Origin: B33-G16 sp964611035
Lineage (GTDB): Bacteria > Desulfobacterota > DSM-4660 > Desulfatiglandales > B25-G16
Assembly: GCA_964611035.1 (NCBI GenBank)
Contig: CAZSWT010000009.1
Location: forward strand, 8,806 to 72,805
Length of the DNA: 64,000 nucleotides
Direction of reading: 5' to 3'
A program made the translations under genes and the position numbers. The notes under the pieces are model-generated. The model was given only the letters and a program-made list of their open reading frames with translations, did not search any database and had not been told where the DNA came from. This document shows, piece after piece, positions 35,332 to 44,793 of this stretch; the first letter of the stretch is position 1, and the number at the start of each line of letters is the position of its first letter.

Positions 35332-38300
35332 ATGGCAAAGAAAGAAAAAAATAAATCCATACCAAAAGATCAGATCCCATTTGTTCACCTGCACGTTCAC
35401 ACTGAATTCAGTTTGCTCGATGGGGCAATACGAATAAGTGAAATGCTAAAAAAGGCCGCCAGCCTTGGCATGGATTCGGTGGCAATTACTGATCATGGGA
35501 ACATGTTTGGGGCGGTGGAGTTTTATTCAAAGGCCACTGAGGCCGGCATCAAGCCAATCATAGGATGTGAGACATATATAGCACCTGGGAGCAGGAAGAA
35601 TAAATCACCGTCGACAGACGGACAGCCAAATGCATATCACCTGGTTCTTCTTGCCATGGATGAGACTGGTTATAGGAATCTGAGCAGGCTTGTCACCTTG
35701 GGCAATCTGGAGGGTTTTTATTATCATCCCAGGATCGATATGGAGCTGTTAAAGAAATATAATACAGGATTAATTGCCCTTTCAGCATGTCTCAAGGGAC
35801 ATATTCCCTATTCTCTAAGGAACGGTAGAGTGGAAAATGCCAAAAAGTATGCACTCGAGCTGGCATCGATATTTGACCATGACAGATTCTATTTAGAGAT
35901 AATGGCCAATAAAATGCCTGAGCAGATTGCTGTTAATAAAGCGTTAAAAGAGTTAGCACAAGATCTGTCTCTTCCTCTGCTTGCCACCAATGATTGTCAT
36001 TATCTCAATAAGGAAGACGCTGAGGCACATGATATCCTTTTATGCATCCAAACAGGCAAGAGTGTTGATGATCCAGGAAGGTTAAAATTTTCTAATAATG
36101 AGTTTTATTTTAAATCGCAAGCAGAAATGGCTCTTGATTTAAATGAATTTCCCGAAGCACTAAGCAATACCCTGAACGTGGCTAAAAGGTGCAACTATGA
36201 GATGGAATTTGGCCACTATAAATACCCTGTTTTTCAGGTGTCAGGTAATCTTAGGCTGGACGAAAGATTCGCCAAAGAGGCACAGAATGGTTTGGAGAAC
36301 AGATTGGTTCGAAAAGAGGCCCTTGAAGGATCGATATCTGCTGAATTAAAAAATGAATATGAGAAGAGATTGGCCTATGAGCTAAAAACCATTAATGAAA
36401 TGGGTTTTGCAGGTTATTTCTTGATAGTGGCAGATTTTATAGACTATGCAAGAAAATCAGGCATTCCTGTTGGTCCGGGAAGGGGATCTGCTGCCGGTTC
36501 CCTTACAGCGTATGCATTAAAAATAACAGATATTGATCCAATCAAATATGATCTCCTGTTTGAGCGTTTTCTAAACCCTGGCCGAATAAGTATGCCTGAT
36601 ATTGATATCGACTTTTGCATTAAGAACAGGGATAGAGTGATTGATTATGTCAGTAACAAGTATGGAAGAGAAAATGTCTCTCAGATAATAACCTTTGGAA
36701 AAATGAAGGCCCGGGCTGTGATAAGAGATGTTGGCCGATCTCTTAATATGTCGTATGCAGAGGCTGATAGAATTGCCAAACTTATTCCAGAAGGAATTAA
36801 TATTACATTAGATGAGGCAGTAGATGCTGAGCCACAGCTTAAGGCCATGGAAGAGGGAACCGATGATGAACGAAGACTTTTGAGGATTAGTAGATCCTTA
36901 GAAGGTTTAACCAGACATGCCTCCACCCATGCCTCCGGTATAGTGATATCTGATAGGCCTTTAGTTGAATATCTACCCCTGTTTAAAGGACCAAATGGGG
37001 AGATTATGACCCAATATACCATGGATCAGGTAGCACAGCTCGGTCTCATCAAATTTGATTTTTTAGGGCTTAAGACCTTGACCGTTATTCAGGATACATT
37101 AAACCTCGTAGAGAAGACAACAGGCCAGGCCCTTACGTTAGATGAATTAAAAATGGGGGATAATGAAACCTTTCAGTTAATCAGTAGGGGAAAAACTACC
37201 GGTGTATTTCAACTTGAAAGTACTGGCATGAAAGAACTCCTAAGGAATCTCAAACCTGGTGTTTTTGAAGACATAGTTGCATCAGTTGCTCTTTATCGTC
37301 CGGGTCCCCTGGGCAGCAACATGGTTGATGATTTTATTAAAAGAAAACATGGAGAAATTAAAAAGACGTATCTTTTGCCTCAATTGGAAGAGATTCTGAA
37401 TGAGACATACGGGGTTATTGTGTATCAGGAACAGGTTATGCGAATTGCCCAGGTACTCGCCAACTATAGCCTTGCAGAGGCAGACTTATTGCGCAAGGTT
37501 ATAAGTAAAAAAAAGGCTGATGAGATGGCCCAGCAAAAAGAACGTTTTTTAGCAGGGACAGGCCAGAATGGATTAAATAGTAATAAGGCCGGGCATGTTT
37601 TTGATTTGATAGAAAAATTTGGAGGTTATGGTTTTAATAAATCCCATTCAGTAGCCTATGCTATGATAGCGTATTTTACGGCCTATCTAAAGGCCCATTA
37701 TCCAGTGCAGTTCATGGCCGCTTTGCTTACAGAGGATATGGGAAGCCAGGATAAAACTATTAAAAATATCGCTGAGTGCAAGGAAATGGATATACCTATA
37801 CTTCCTCCTGATATAAACGAGAGTCAAGTAGACTTTTCTGTTGTTGGGGAGAGTATTCGCTTTGGTCTGGCTGCAGTAAAAAATGTTGGGTTTAAGGCCG
37901 TAGAAGCGATTGTTCATGAGAGAGAAAGAAAAGGGCCTTTTGTGTCGCTGAGAGATTTTTGCAAGAGGGTAGATAAATCAAAGGTGAATAAGAGGGTATT
38001 AGAAGGTTTGATTCAGTGTGGTGCCTTTGACTTTACACGTGTATTTAGATCAAGACTTTTTGCATCCCTGAATGATGCCATTGCCTTTGGCGGGATTAGT
38101 GAAGATCCGAATCAGCTGAATATGTTTGACCTCTTTTTATCCAAGGAAGAAGAAGATAGTTCATTTGAACCCATAGATGTTGACGAATGGGCGGATGATG
38201 AAAAGTTACGGAAAGAAAAGGAATCTCTCGGGTTTTATATCACTGGTCATCCCTTAGATAGATTTGCAGATGTGATAAACCAGTTTGCAACTACAACAAC

Positions 38301-38826
38301 ACAGGATCTTGTTGGAGTTAAAGACAAATCTACTGTTAAGTTAGCCGGTCTCGTTAATACCATACGGATAAAGAGGACAAGAAAAGGGGAAAAGATGGCA
38401 ATCATTAATGTGGAAGACAAGAAAGGCTTCACTGAGGTTGTAGTGTTTCCGGATGTCTTCGCTCGATGTGCCACCTTACTAAATGATGACAGACCTCTTT
38501 TAATAACAGGAGATGCCGAAGTTAGCGATAACACGGCAAAGATTAGGGCCCAGGATATAGTTACCCTGGAAACAGTAAAACAAAGAACCATTAATTCAAT
38601 AGTAATACCAGTTTCACAGGGAGGACTTAATCGCTCCAGCCTCATGAAGTTAAAAGACCTCATCTTTAGATATCCAGGAGAATGCCAGCTTAAGTTTAGG
38701 GTCAAGCTTGATGATAACCACAAGGCAACGGTCGCTACCCATAATCGGTATAGCATTATGCCTGAAGAGAATCTGATTAAAGAGATTGAGTCTCTCATAG
38801 GAGCGAAAGTGATATGTGAAGTGTAA
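35332..38826 (+). CDS. dnaE: DNA polymerase III alpha subunit
   Basis: Replicative polymerase, 1164 residues, normal for DnaE. N-terminal PHP domain (VHLHVHTEFSLLDGAIRI, AITDHGNMFG), the palm with catalytic aspartates in MPDIDIDF, and GGYGFNKSHSVAYAMIAYFTAYLK of the finger and tandem-HhH region. The C-terminal OB domain (VKLAGLVNTIRIKRTRKGEKMAIINVED) completes it. No intein or frameshift is seen. Confidence 0.97.
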   Translation: MAKKEKNKSIPKDQIPFVHLHVHTEFSLLDGAIRISEMLKKAASLGMDSVAITDHGNMFGAVEFYSKATEAGIKPIIGCETYIAPGSRKNKSPSTDGQPNAYHLVLLAMDETGYRNLSRLVTLGNLEGFYYHPRIDMELLKKYNTGLIALSACLKGHIPYSLRNGRVENAKKYALELASIFDHDRFYLEIMANKMPEQIAVNKALKELAQDLSLPLLATNDCHYLNKEDAEAHDILLCIQTGKSVDDPGRLKFSNNEFYFKSQAEMALDLNEFPEALSNTLNVAKRCNYEMEFGHYKYPVFQVSGNLRLDERFAKEAQNGLENRLVRKEALEGSISAELKNEYEKRLAYELKTINEMGFAGYFLIVADFIDYARKSGIPVGPGRGSAAGSLTAYALKITDIDPIKYDLLFERFLNPGRISMPDIDIDFCIKNRDRVIDYVSNKYGRENVSQIITFGKMKARAVIRDVGRSLNMSYAEADRIAKLIPEGINITLDEAVDAEPQLKAMEEGTDDERRLLRISRSLEGLTRHASTHASGIVISDRPLVEYLPLFKGPNGEIMTQYTMDQVAQLGLIKFDFLGLKTLTVIQDTLNLVEKTTGQALTLDELKMGDNETFQLISRGKTTGVFQLESTGMKELLRNLKPGVFEDIVASVALYRPGPLGSNMVDDFIKRKHGEIKKTYLLPQLEEILNETYGVIVYQEQVMRIAQVLANYSLAEADLLRKVISKKKADEMAQQKERFLAGTGQNGLNSNKAGHVFDLIEKFGGYGFNKSHSVAYAMIAYFTAYLKAHYPVQFMAALLTEDMGSQDKTIKNIAECKEMDIPILPPDINESQVDFSVVGESIRFGLAAVKNVGFKAVEAIVHERERKGPFVSLRDFCKRVDKSKVNKRVLEGLIQCGAFDFTRVFRSRLFASLNDAIAFGGISEDPNQLNMFDLFLSKEEEDSSFEPIDVDEWADDEKLRKEKESLGFYITGHPLDRFADVINQFATTTTQDLVGVKDKSTVKLAGLVNTIRIKRTRKGEKMAIINVEDKKGFTEVVVFPDVFARCATLLNDDRPLLITGDAEVSDNTAKIRAQDIVTLETVKQRTINSIVIPVSQGGLNRSSLMKLKDLIFRYPGECQLKFRVKLDDNHKATVATHNRYSIMPEENLIKEIESLIGAKVICEV

Positions 38827-38898
38827 ACTGGACCGGTAAACCTCGGACGCAACATAAAACGAAAAAAGCTAACATGTTACGAAAAAAGGAATTTTTCT

Positions 38899-39420
38899 AT
38901 GGAACGAAAGATACAAAGCTTGGCAAGTTTAGGAACAAAGAGTTTTACTGCATATCTCGATGAGGTGAGCCTAAGAAATGGAAGAATAAGTAAGCGTATT
39001 CGAATTGATCACCCGCAGGCTGCAGCGATTGTTCCCTTTGTTTCAGATGAAGAAATTATAATGGTAAGGCAGTACAGGTACGCCTTAAAAAGGGAGACGC
39101 TTGAGATTCCTGCAGGTAAGATTGATAAAGGTGAGAGCCCTGAGGAATGTATCAAAAGAGAACTTATAGAAGAGACAGGCTTTGAGGTGAAATATATCGA
39201 ATGGCTTTATACCTATGCCCCTGCTATTGGATACTCTAATGAGCTTATCCACCTTTATTCAGGTAGGGATCTCAAGAAGGTAGAGACAAAAATTGATGAA
39301 GATGAAATATCATCCCTTGAGATCTTGACCCTTGATGAGGTGATGGGGATGATCAGGAGCCATAAGATAATTGATGGCAAGACTATAATAGCTCTGTCTT
39401 TTATCAGGTCTCTAATTTAA
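38899..39420 (+). CDS. NUDIX hydrolase, ADP-ribose pyrophosphatase type
   Basis: 173 residues. The nudix box reads GKIDKGESPEECIKRELIEETGFE (near residues 74-97), with all Gly/Glu/Arg positions kept. IPFVSDEE-like VPFVSDEEIIMVRQYRYA and LEIPAGKID are typical of ADP-ribose pyrophosphatases (NudF-like). It follows dnaE by 72 bp. Its stop is 16 bp from an inverted-repeat element. Confidence 0.9.
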   Translation: MERKIQSLASLGTKSFTAYLDEVSLRNGRISKRIRIDHPQAAAIVPFVSDEEIIMVRQYRYALKRETLEIPAGKIDKGESPEECIKRELIEETGFEVKYIEWLYTYAPAIGYSNELIHLYSGRDLKKVETKIDEDEISSLEILTLDEVMGMIRSHKIIDGKTIIALSFIRSLI

Positions 39421-39435
39421 AGGGATTTCTTTTTT

Positions 39436-39921
39436 GGACGCAGCCTGCCCTGGCGCGACCTCCTTGGCATATATTGCAACCTCTGTGGTATCTATGGACT
39501 CAGACTATATAGCCTAAACATTGTATGCCAGGTCTGGGCCAGGGATAAACGCAGATTATCAAGATTTTTTAAATATGGTTCTTCTCCAAATTAGTTGGTA
39601 GAAAAATGATTTACCAAAATACAACATATTGAAATTAAATGTAATTTCACCATTAACCTTTTTGATTAATTAGGCCATATTGTTAGGTGATAATGTTACT
39701 CCAGAAATTAAGTATTAACAGGAAATTACTTTTATAGGCAACTGCTATGATGAGCCTGGTAGGTACCCATTATCGGAGTTGCTTTTAAAAGCTATACCTA
39801 CTGAAATCATTAATCAAATAAGATTTAAGCCTTAATCTTGACCAACTAATTTGGAGAAGATCCTTAAATATAAAGAACGAATAGAATAATTATCTGCGGC
39901 TATCTGCGAAGATCTGCGTCC
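39436..39921. repeat. GGACGCAG element interrupted by a MITE
   Basis: Ends GGACGCAG (39436-39443) and CTGCGTCC (39914-39921). It fills the gap between two converging genes. Inside are an inverted family P copy (39443-39548) and the 287-bp insertion at 39577-39863. An uninterrupted relative lies at 53124-53237. No gene in the 39421-39931 gap. Confidence 0.8.
39577..39863. mobile_element. 287-bp MITE with 8-bp target duplication
   Basis: Terminal inverted repeats of 23 bp (39577-39599 and 39841-39863, 22 of 23 match, starting GGTTCTTCTCC). TTAAATAT is duplicated on either side (39569-39576, 39864-39871). No coding frame. The GGTTCTT end and 8-bp duplication resemble the ISL3 insertion-sequence family, an inference from known end patterns. 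Confidence 0.9.
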
Positions 39922-39931
39922 TAATTGAAAA

Positions 39932-40555
39932 CTATTTCTTTTTTTCTTTTGGGATTTTGTCAGGAGGGTAGATATATTTAGGATCTATATCATAGGTCCA
40001 GGGCAGGCCCCACCACTGCCATCCGTAATAGCGGCGATGATTGTAACCGTGGATCTTGTTTCTATGAGCTAGTTGTCTATAAAATTTATGCCTATTTTTA
40101 TCTTCAAAAAATGGAAACAAAGGACCCTCAAATCCATCCTTTACGTTATAAACATGTTTAAAGGCATGTTTTATGAGCTTTTTGGCTGCCAGGATACTCC
40201 TGGTACCATCTCTGCATAGTATTAGGAGGTTGTTAGTTTTTTGAAACTTCTTACTTATCTCTTCTACAAAGGCTTTATTATTATTGCTGAATTGATATAT
40301 CCAGCTTTCTCCTTTTTTTACAATTTTATCGGTTAAAAAAGAGTAGGGGAAAAGATACGCCATTGGTGGGTGTCCTATCAATTGATATTCCGCTCTCGTC
40401 CTGACATCAATCAGATATGTATTAGGAACAGTATTGAGCATGTCATAGGCCTCAATGGATAAGATATCTTTAGGTTCTCCCGCCCAGATGGGTACTTGAA
40501 AAAAGGTAATTAACCATATGAATGCTCCTAACAAAATAATAAGTAATTTTTTCAT
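39932..40555 (-). CDS. Exported rhodanese-like protein
   Basis: 207 residues. A signal peptide (MKKLLIILLGAFIWLITFFQVPIWAG) directs it to the periplasm. The rhodanese domain (YLIDVRTRAEYQLIGHPPMA) ends at the active-site loop CRDGTRS, with Cys present, so sulfurtransferase activity is possible. The C-terminal 60 residues are Tyr/Trp-rich (YYGWQWWGLPWTYDIDPKYIYPP), a tail also seen in other exported rhodaneses of anaerobes. Confidence 0.85.
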   Translation of the reverse strand: MKKLLIILLGAFIWLITFFQVPIWAGEPKDILSIEAYDMLNTVPNTYLIDVRTRAEYQLIGHPPMAYLFPYSFLTDKIVKKGESWIYQFSNNNKAFVEEISKKFQKTNNLLILCRDGTRSILAAKKLIKHAFKHVYNVKDGFEGPLFPFFEDKNRHKFYRQLAHRNKIHGYNHRRYYGWQWWGLPWTYDIDPKYIYPPDKIPKEKKK

Positions 40556-40811
40556 GTTAATCGATTTTCTCCTTAGCTATTTTTATCTGACTCATGTAGG
40601 ATTACGATTGAATTAAACAAAGTTACATCTTTTTGTCAATAGTAAATCTTTTTAAAGTAGCTATTAGTATAGCAGGAAACTTTTTTTGACATTAACAACG
40701 TTTATATATACCATAATAAGAAAAAGGCAACCGTTCACCCCGATTTATCGGGATTATCCGTTGTCCGAAAGGGGAGATATTCCTGTGGAGCAACTCATTG
40801 TTTGACCTGTT

Positions 40812-40985
40812 GATGGTGTGGCAAGGATGTTAATGGAAGAAATGCTCAATTATATGAAAAGGGTAGGTGTCGATACGGTATGCACCTTTGTAAACTGGCG
40901 GGAATGAGGCCTTCTTCAATTTTTTGATGCCATGGGATTCAGAAGAGGTGATATGATCAACCTTGAATTTAAGATTGAGGATTGA
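40812..40985 (+). pseudogene. GNAT acetyltransferase C-terminal remnant
   Basis: Translates as DGVARMLMEEMLNYMKRVGVDTVCTF, then NWRE, a TGA stop at 40905-40907 where Trp is usual, and GLLQFFDAMGFRRGDMINLE to a final TGA at 40983. This is the C-terminal half of a GNAT domain. Another in-frame TGA (40803) and no recognisable 5' part mark it as decayed. Confidence 0.65.
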
Positions 40986-41113
40986 TCAGTTGAATTCCTT
41001 TGATAGTCCAGAAATTCTGGACATTCGTCTTTAAAAGGACATTTTTTCTGACATATTCGAACATCTATTCGGGGATTATTCTTTTTCCTCATGCAAAATA
41101 TATAATCTGCCAT
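40916..41113 (-). CDS. Small cysteine-containing protein
   Basis: 65 residues. The first half, ADYIFCMRKKNNPRIDVRIC and QKKCPFKDEC, has a Cys-x3-Cys-x5-Cys pattern that suggests metal binding. The second half is low in complexity and reads through the acetyltransferase remnant on the other strand, so the real 3' end may be lost. AAAGGA lies 8 bp before the ATG. Similar small proteins exist in deltaproteobacteria; function unknown. Confidence 0.45.
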   Translation of the reverse strand: MADYIFCMRKKNNPRIDVRICQKKCPFKDECPEFLDYQRNSTDQSSILNSRLIISPLLNPMASKN

Positions 41114-41218
41114 CAGGTTTCCTTTCTCAAGTTGTTTACAATTAAATATAGTTATATTATAATTTTTATATTTAATAATATAAAGAAATTAATATGTCAA
41201 CTATTTTTAACAAAAAAC

Positions 41219-41372
41219 GTAACTATTCTGCCACCAAGACTCAAATCTGCCCGCCATCTGGCAGGCGGGGAAGATAAATATAAATTTCACTCTCGATTTA
41301 TTGGGATTAAAAAGGCTATTATCAATAATTCTCTATAATTTTGGTGTCTTGGTGACTTTGTGGCAAGATACC
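41219..41372 (+). repeat. Gene-less GxxExxY-type element
   Basis: Left end GTAACTATTCTGCCACCAAG, right end TTGGTGACTTTGTGGCAAG, with the palindrome CCCGCCATCTGGCAGGCGGG inside. Inverted relative of 46691-46876. It fills much of the 41114-41434 gap, which has no gene. Confidence 0.75.
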
Positions 41373-41434
41373 TGAGTCATTATCAAAAACGATAAGAAGA
41401 GGTTTAATGAATTGATCTTTCAGATGGGTGAGGT

Positions 41435-42163
41435 ATGGCAAAAAGATTAAACTTCCTGATTTTACTATCTTTACTCATTATCCCTATTTTAGCGACAATT
41501 GTATTGGCTTATATACTCCCTTCATCTCAGATTATTGAGTTTATGACCAATAAATTTGCTCCTATCAAAACATTAACTATAACCCAACATACAAAAATTA
41601 AGGACTTACATCATGAAAAGGCTTTTGGTGAGATTGTCTCTTTGAGTTCCCCGTATCTCTACAGGTCGGAGATGCCAGGTCAACCTGGTAAACGCCTCAT
41701 AATCCATAACAATTCAAAAACCTTAAGAATTATCGACAGAAAGATTACCTATCATGAGGAAAGTTATGATTTTAGTTATCGTTTTTTTCTTCTATCACAT
41801 GATCCAGAGCGATTATTAGCAATGCTTAATGAAGTGGGCATAAACACCGATAAGGTATCCCTCACGAGGTTTGAGGGCACTATAGCATACCTGATTGGGG
41901 AGAAAAATGAGGGAAGCGCCAGGCTTCTTGTTGATAAGGAACTATTTTTACCCCTCCTTCTCAAATATGGTGATTACCGATTTCGTTTTTCCAACTATAT
42001 TGAGTTTATGGAGCATGCCTGGTATCCGTTCCAGATTATCTATTCATATAAAGGAGAAATAATAGAAGAATATACTGTAATGGACATTCAAGCAAACCTA
42101 CCCATTAATGTATCTCTTTTTGATATACCACTGATTAGAACCCAATTCAGTAAAAGTGATTAA
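41435..42163 (+). CDS. Membrane-anchored hypothetical protein, LolA-like
   Basis: 242 residues. An N-terminal membrane segment (FLILLSLLIIPILATIVLAYIL) is followed by an extracytoplasmic beta-rich region: GQPGKRLIIHNNSKTLRIIDRKITY, RFEGTIAYLIGE and VMDIQANLPINVSLFDIP. The pattern of strands and the closing segment resemble outer-membrane lipoprotein-sorting proteins. This is a weak structural guess and the role is unknown. Confidence 0.6.
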   Translation: MAKRLNFLILLSLLIIPILATIVLAYILPSSQIIEFMTNKFAPIKTLTITQHTKIKDLHHEKAFGEIVSLSSPYLYRSEMPGQPGKRLIIHNNSKTLRIIDRKITYHEESYDFSYRFFLLSHDPERLLAMLNEVGINTDKVSLTRFEGTIAYLIGEKNEGSARLLVDKELFLPLLLKYGDYRFRFSNYIEFMEHAWYPFQIIYSYKGEIIEEYTVMDIQANLPINVSLFDIPLIRTQFSKSD

Positions 42164-42194
42164 TTACTTCATAGCCTGTGGACTTATAAGTACT

Positions 42195-42354
42195 AAAATC
42201 TAAATTCGAAATACTAAACAAACCCAAATATCAAAACCCAAATGACGAAAACGTGTTAGGAGTTTGAATCTCAAGAAGTTATTTAATGGTTTTTGATTTG
42301 GAACATTTTAATTTTGTGCTTGTTTAGGATTTAGAAATTAGGATTTAGGATTTT
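42195..42354. repeat. AT-rich inverted-repeat element before priA
   Basis: AAATCTAAATTCGAAATACT... faces ...GGATTTAGAAATTAGGATTT imperfectly. It is probably an old non-autonomous element; no gene. Confidence 0.5.
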
Positions 42355-42410
42355 TTCCATATCTTATTGTGCATATTCAAAACAAAAATAAGGCAGAAAA
42401 TTGATCGCTC

Positions 42411-44714
42411 ATGCCTGAATCCTTGCAAAAGTTATATATTCAGGTCGCTGTTGCCCTTCCGATCAGCGGAACATTCACCTATACAGTAACCGGAGAGCTT
42501 GTAGGGAAAGTAGCAGTTGGCAAAAGGGTCCTTGTTCCCTTCTCAGGACGAAAGGTAACCGCGTATATTCTTAGGATTATCCCGCCTGAAAAAAGGAAAG
42601 GTTTAAAGGATATAATCACCGTCATTGACACGCACCCACTTTTCCCTCCACAGATGGTTGAATTCTTCGAATGGCTGTCTAACTATTACCTATACCCAAT
42701 TGGCCTGGTAATAAAAGGTGCCCTTCCAACAGGGTTAAATGTGCGAACCCCTGATGGCACAAGGATGCACTCCAAGGGATGGCTGGACAGGGTTGGCCTT
42801 TTAAAAATGGTGTTCATTACAGTAAAGAAAGGGGCAACTATTGACAGATCACTTTTTGATCGGAAAAGGCTTCCCAGAAATGAAGATGGATTTTTAGCGA
42901 TGATGATCAAAAAGAAAGAGGTTTCCTTGCGTGAGATAAAAAATGCCTTTAGCAATGGGGCCTATCTCGTGGATAAATGGGTGACGAGTGGATTTTTAAA
43001 AAAAACCCACAGACCGGTTGTGAGAGATGTAGCAGATGAAACCCTTTTTATTTCACTTGGCCCACCTCCTCTCAATTCAAAACAAAAGGAGGTGGTAGAA
43101 AGGATAAGTGAAAAACTTAAGGGCGATGCCTTTTTTACCTATCTATTACATGGCATAACTGACAGCGGTAAAACAGAGGTCTATTATCATGCTGTTAGGG
43201 CTGCCAAAGAATTAGGAAAGCAATCCATAATAATGGTGCCAGAGATTGCCCTGACTGTTTCTATGGCGTCTCTTTTCAAGGCTCGCTTTAAAGATAGGGT
43301 GGCCATCCTTCACAGCGCTCTTTCAAAAGGGGAACGATATGATCAATGGATCAGGATAGCAAAGGGAGATGCCGATGTTGTTATAGGCGCCAGATCAGCT
43401 CTTTTCGCCCCTCTTTCCAGGCTCGGTCTCATTATTGTTGATGAGGAACATGATCTCTCCTATAAGCAGGAAGAGAAATTCCGCTACCAGGCAAGGGATG
43501 CTGCCATTGTAAGGGCGAAACTCTCAGATGCCGTTGTTATACTTGGTTCCGGAACCCCATCCGTTCAATCTTACCAGAATGCCGCAATAGGAAAATATGG
43601 CTTTCTCACCATGCCAAAAAGGATCCTCAGAAAGGAGCTACCAGATATAAAAGTCATAGATATGGCAAAATTTGAGAGGAGTTACACTGCACAGGGCGAG
43701 AGTATTATGAGCCCGCCCTTAAAGGAGGCTATCCAGGAAAATCTGACTCAGAAAAAACAGACTATTCTGTTTTTAAACAGAAGGGGATTCAGCTCCCTTT
43801 ACCTTTGCAGATTTTGCGGAGAGACTATCCGATGCCCGAACTGTGAGGTAAGTTTGACCTATCATAAATACGGAGGCAATCTGCTCTGTCATTACTGTGG
43901 CTTTTCCATAAAACCACCGAATAGGTGCCCGGCCTGTAACAGTGAAGACTTAAAACCATATGGGTTTGGTACACAAAGGGTGGTGGAGGTATTGGGGGAT
44001 TTGTTTCCAGAGGCACGGGTAGAGAGAATGGATAGAGATACTATGAGACATAAAGGGGAGGTACAACAGGTTTTGAAGCGGTTTATGCAGCACGAAACGG
44101 ATATCCTTGTTGGGACACAGATGGTTACCAAGGGCCACGATTTTCCTGATGTAACACTTGTTGGGGTAATCTCTGCTGATCTGTCACTCAATTACCCGGA
44201 TTTTCGTGCCGGAGAGGTTACCTTTCAACTGCTTTCCCAGGTGGCAGGCAGGACTGGTAGAGGCAGCATACCAGGAAAGGTTATCATCCAGACATTCAAT
44301 CCATCACACTATGCAATAACTGCCACAAAGGATCACAACTATAAGAGGTTTTTTTCCCAGGAAATAGCCCTCAGGCGGCAGGTTAACTACCCGCCATTTT
44401 CCTTAATAGCCACTGTGCGCTTTCTTGGAAATAGCAAGTCAAAAACAGAAAAAATAGCGACCCATATTGGAATGAAGATCCGCAATACCATAAAAAAGCA
44501 GGCAAAAAGAAAAAGCGCTGTAGAGATTCTTGGACCTGTTGAGGCCCCTATGGCAAAGCTAAAAGGAAAATACCGGCAGCAGATTCTCATCAAATCCCGC
44601 ACCTCCAGATACCTCAACCAACTATTAAAAGAGGTGGAAACATTCTCTACCCAGATCCTGAGTTCAAGTGGAGTAAGAATGATAATTGATGTTGATCCGT
44701 ATCAAATGATGTGA
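42411..44714 (+). CDS. priA: Primosomal protein N' (PriA helicase)
   Basis: Restarts replication at stalled forks. 767 residues. Helicase motifs: LLHGITDSGKTEVYYH (Walker A), IIVDEEHDLSYKQ (motif II), GSGTPS (motif III) and GTQMVTKGHDFPDVTLVG. The zinc-binding insert has eight cysteines (CRFCGETIRCPNC, CHYCGFSIKPPNRCPAC). All expected domains are intact. It stands alone, with the AT-rich element upstream. Confidence 0.96.
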   Translation: MPESLQKLYIQVAVALPISGTFTYTVTGELVGKVAVGKRVLVPFSGRKVTAYILRIIPPEKRKGLKDIITVIDTHPLFPPQMVEFFEWLSNYYLYPIGLVIKGALPTGLNVRTPDGTRMHSKGWLDRVGLLKMVFITVKKGATIDRSLFDRKRLPRNEDGFLAMMIKKKEVSLREIKNAFSNGAYLVDKWVTSGFLKKTHRPVVRDVADETLFISLGPPPLNSKQKEVVERISEKLKGDAFFTYLLHGITDSGKTEVYYHAVRAAKELGKQSIIMVPEIALTVSMASLFKARFKDRVAILHSALSKGERYDQWIRIAKGDADVVIGARSALFAPLSRLGLIIVDEEHDLSYKQEEKFRYQARDAAIVRAKLSDAVVILGSGTPSVQSYQNAAIGKYGFLTMPKRILRKELPDIKVIDMAKFERSYTAQGESIMSPPLKEAIQENLTQKKQTILFLNRRGFSSLYLCRFCGETIRCPNCEVSLTYHKYGGNLLCHYCGFSIKPPNRCPACNSEDLKPYGFGTQRVVEVLGDLFPEARVERMDRDTMRHKGEVQQVLKRFMQHETDILVGTQMVTKGHDFPDVTLVGVISADLSLNYPDFRAGEVTFQLLSQVAGRTGRGSIPGKVIIQTFNPSHYAITATKDHNYKRFFSQEIALRRQVNYPPFSLIATVRFLGNSKSKTEKIATHIGMKIRNTIKKQAKRKSAVEILGPVEAPMAKLKGKYRQQILIKSRTSRYLNQLLKEVETFSTQILSSSGVRMIIDVDPYQMM

Positions 44715-44793
44715 GATTTTCGGTGAACCCCGCCTACCATCCCTGCCCGCAGTACGGCAGGCGGGCGTCGGGCGGGCCTGAACCTGTGAACAC

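Noticed and set aside
40905..40907. In-frame TGA in the acetyltransferase remnant as a second selenocysteine
   Set aside because: The family has Trp here, another in-frame TGA lies upstream, the 5' half is missing, and no GGU-loop hairpin follows.
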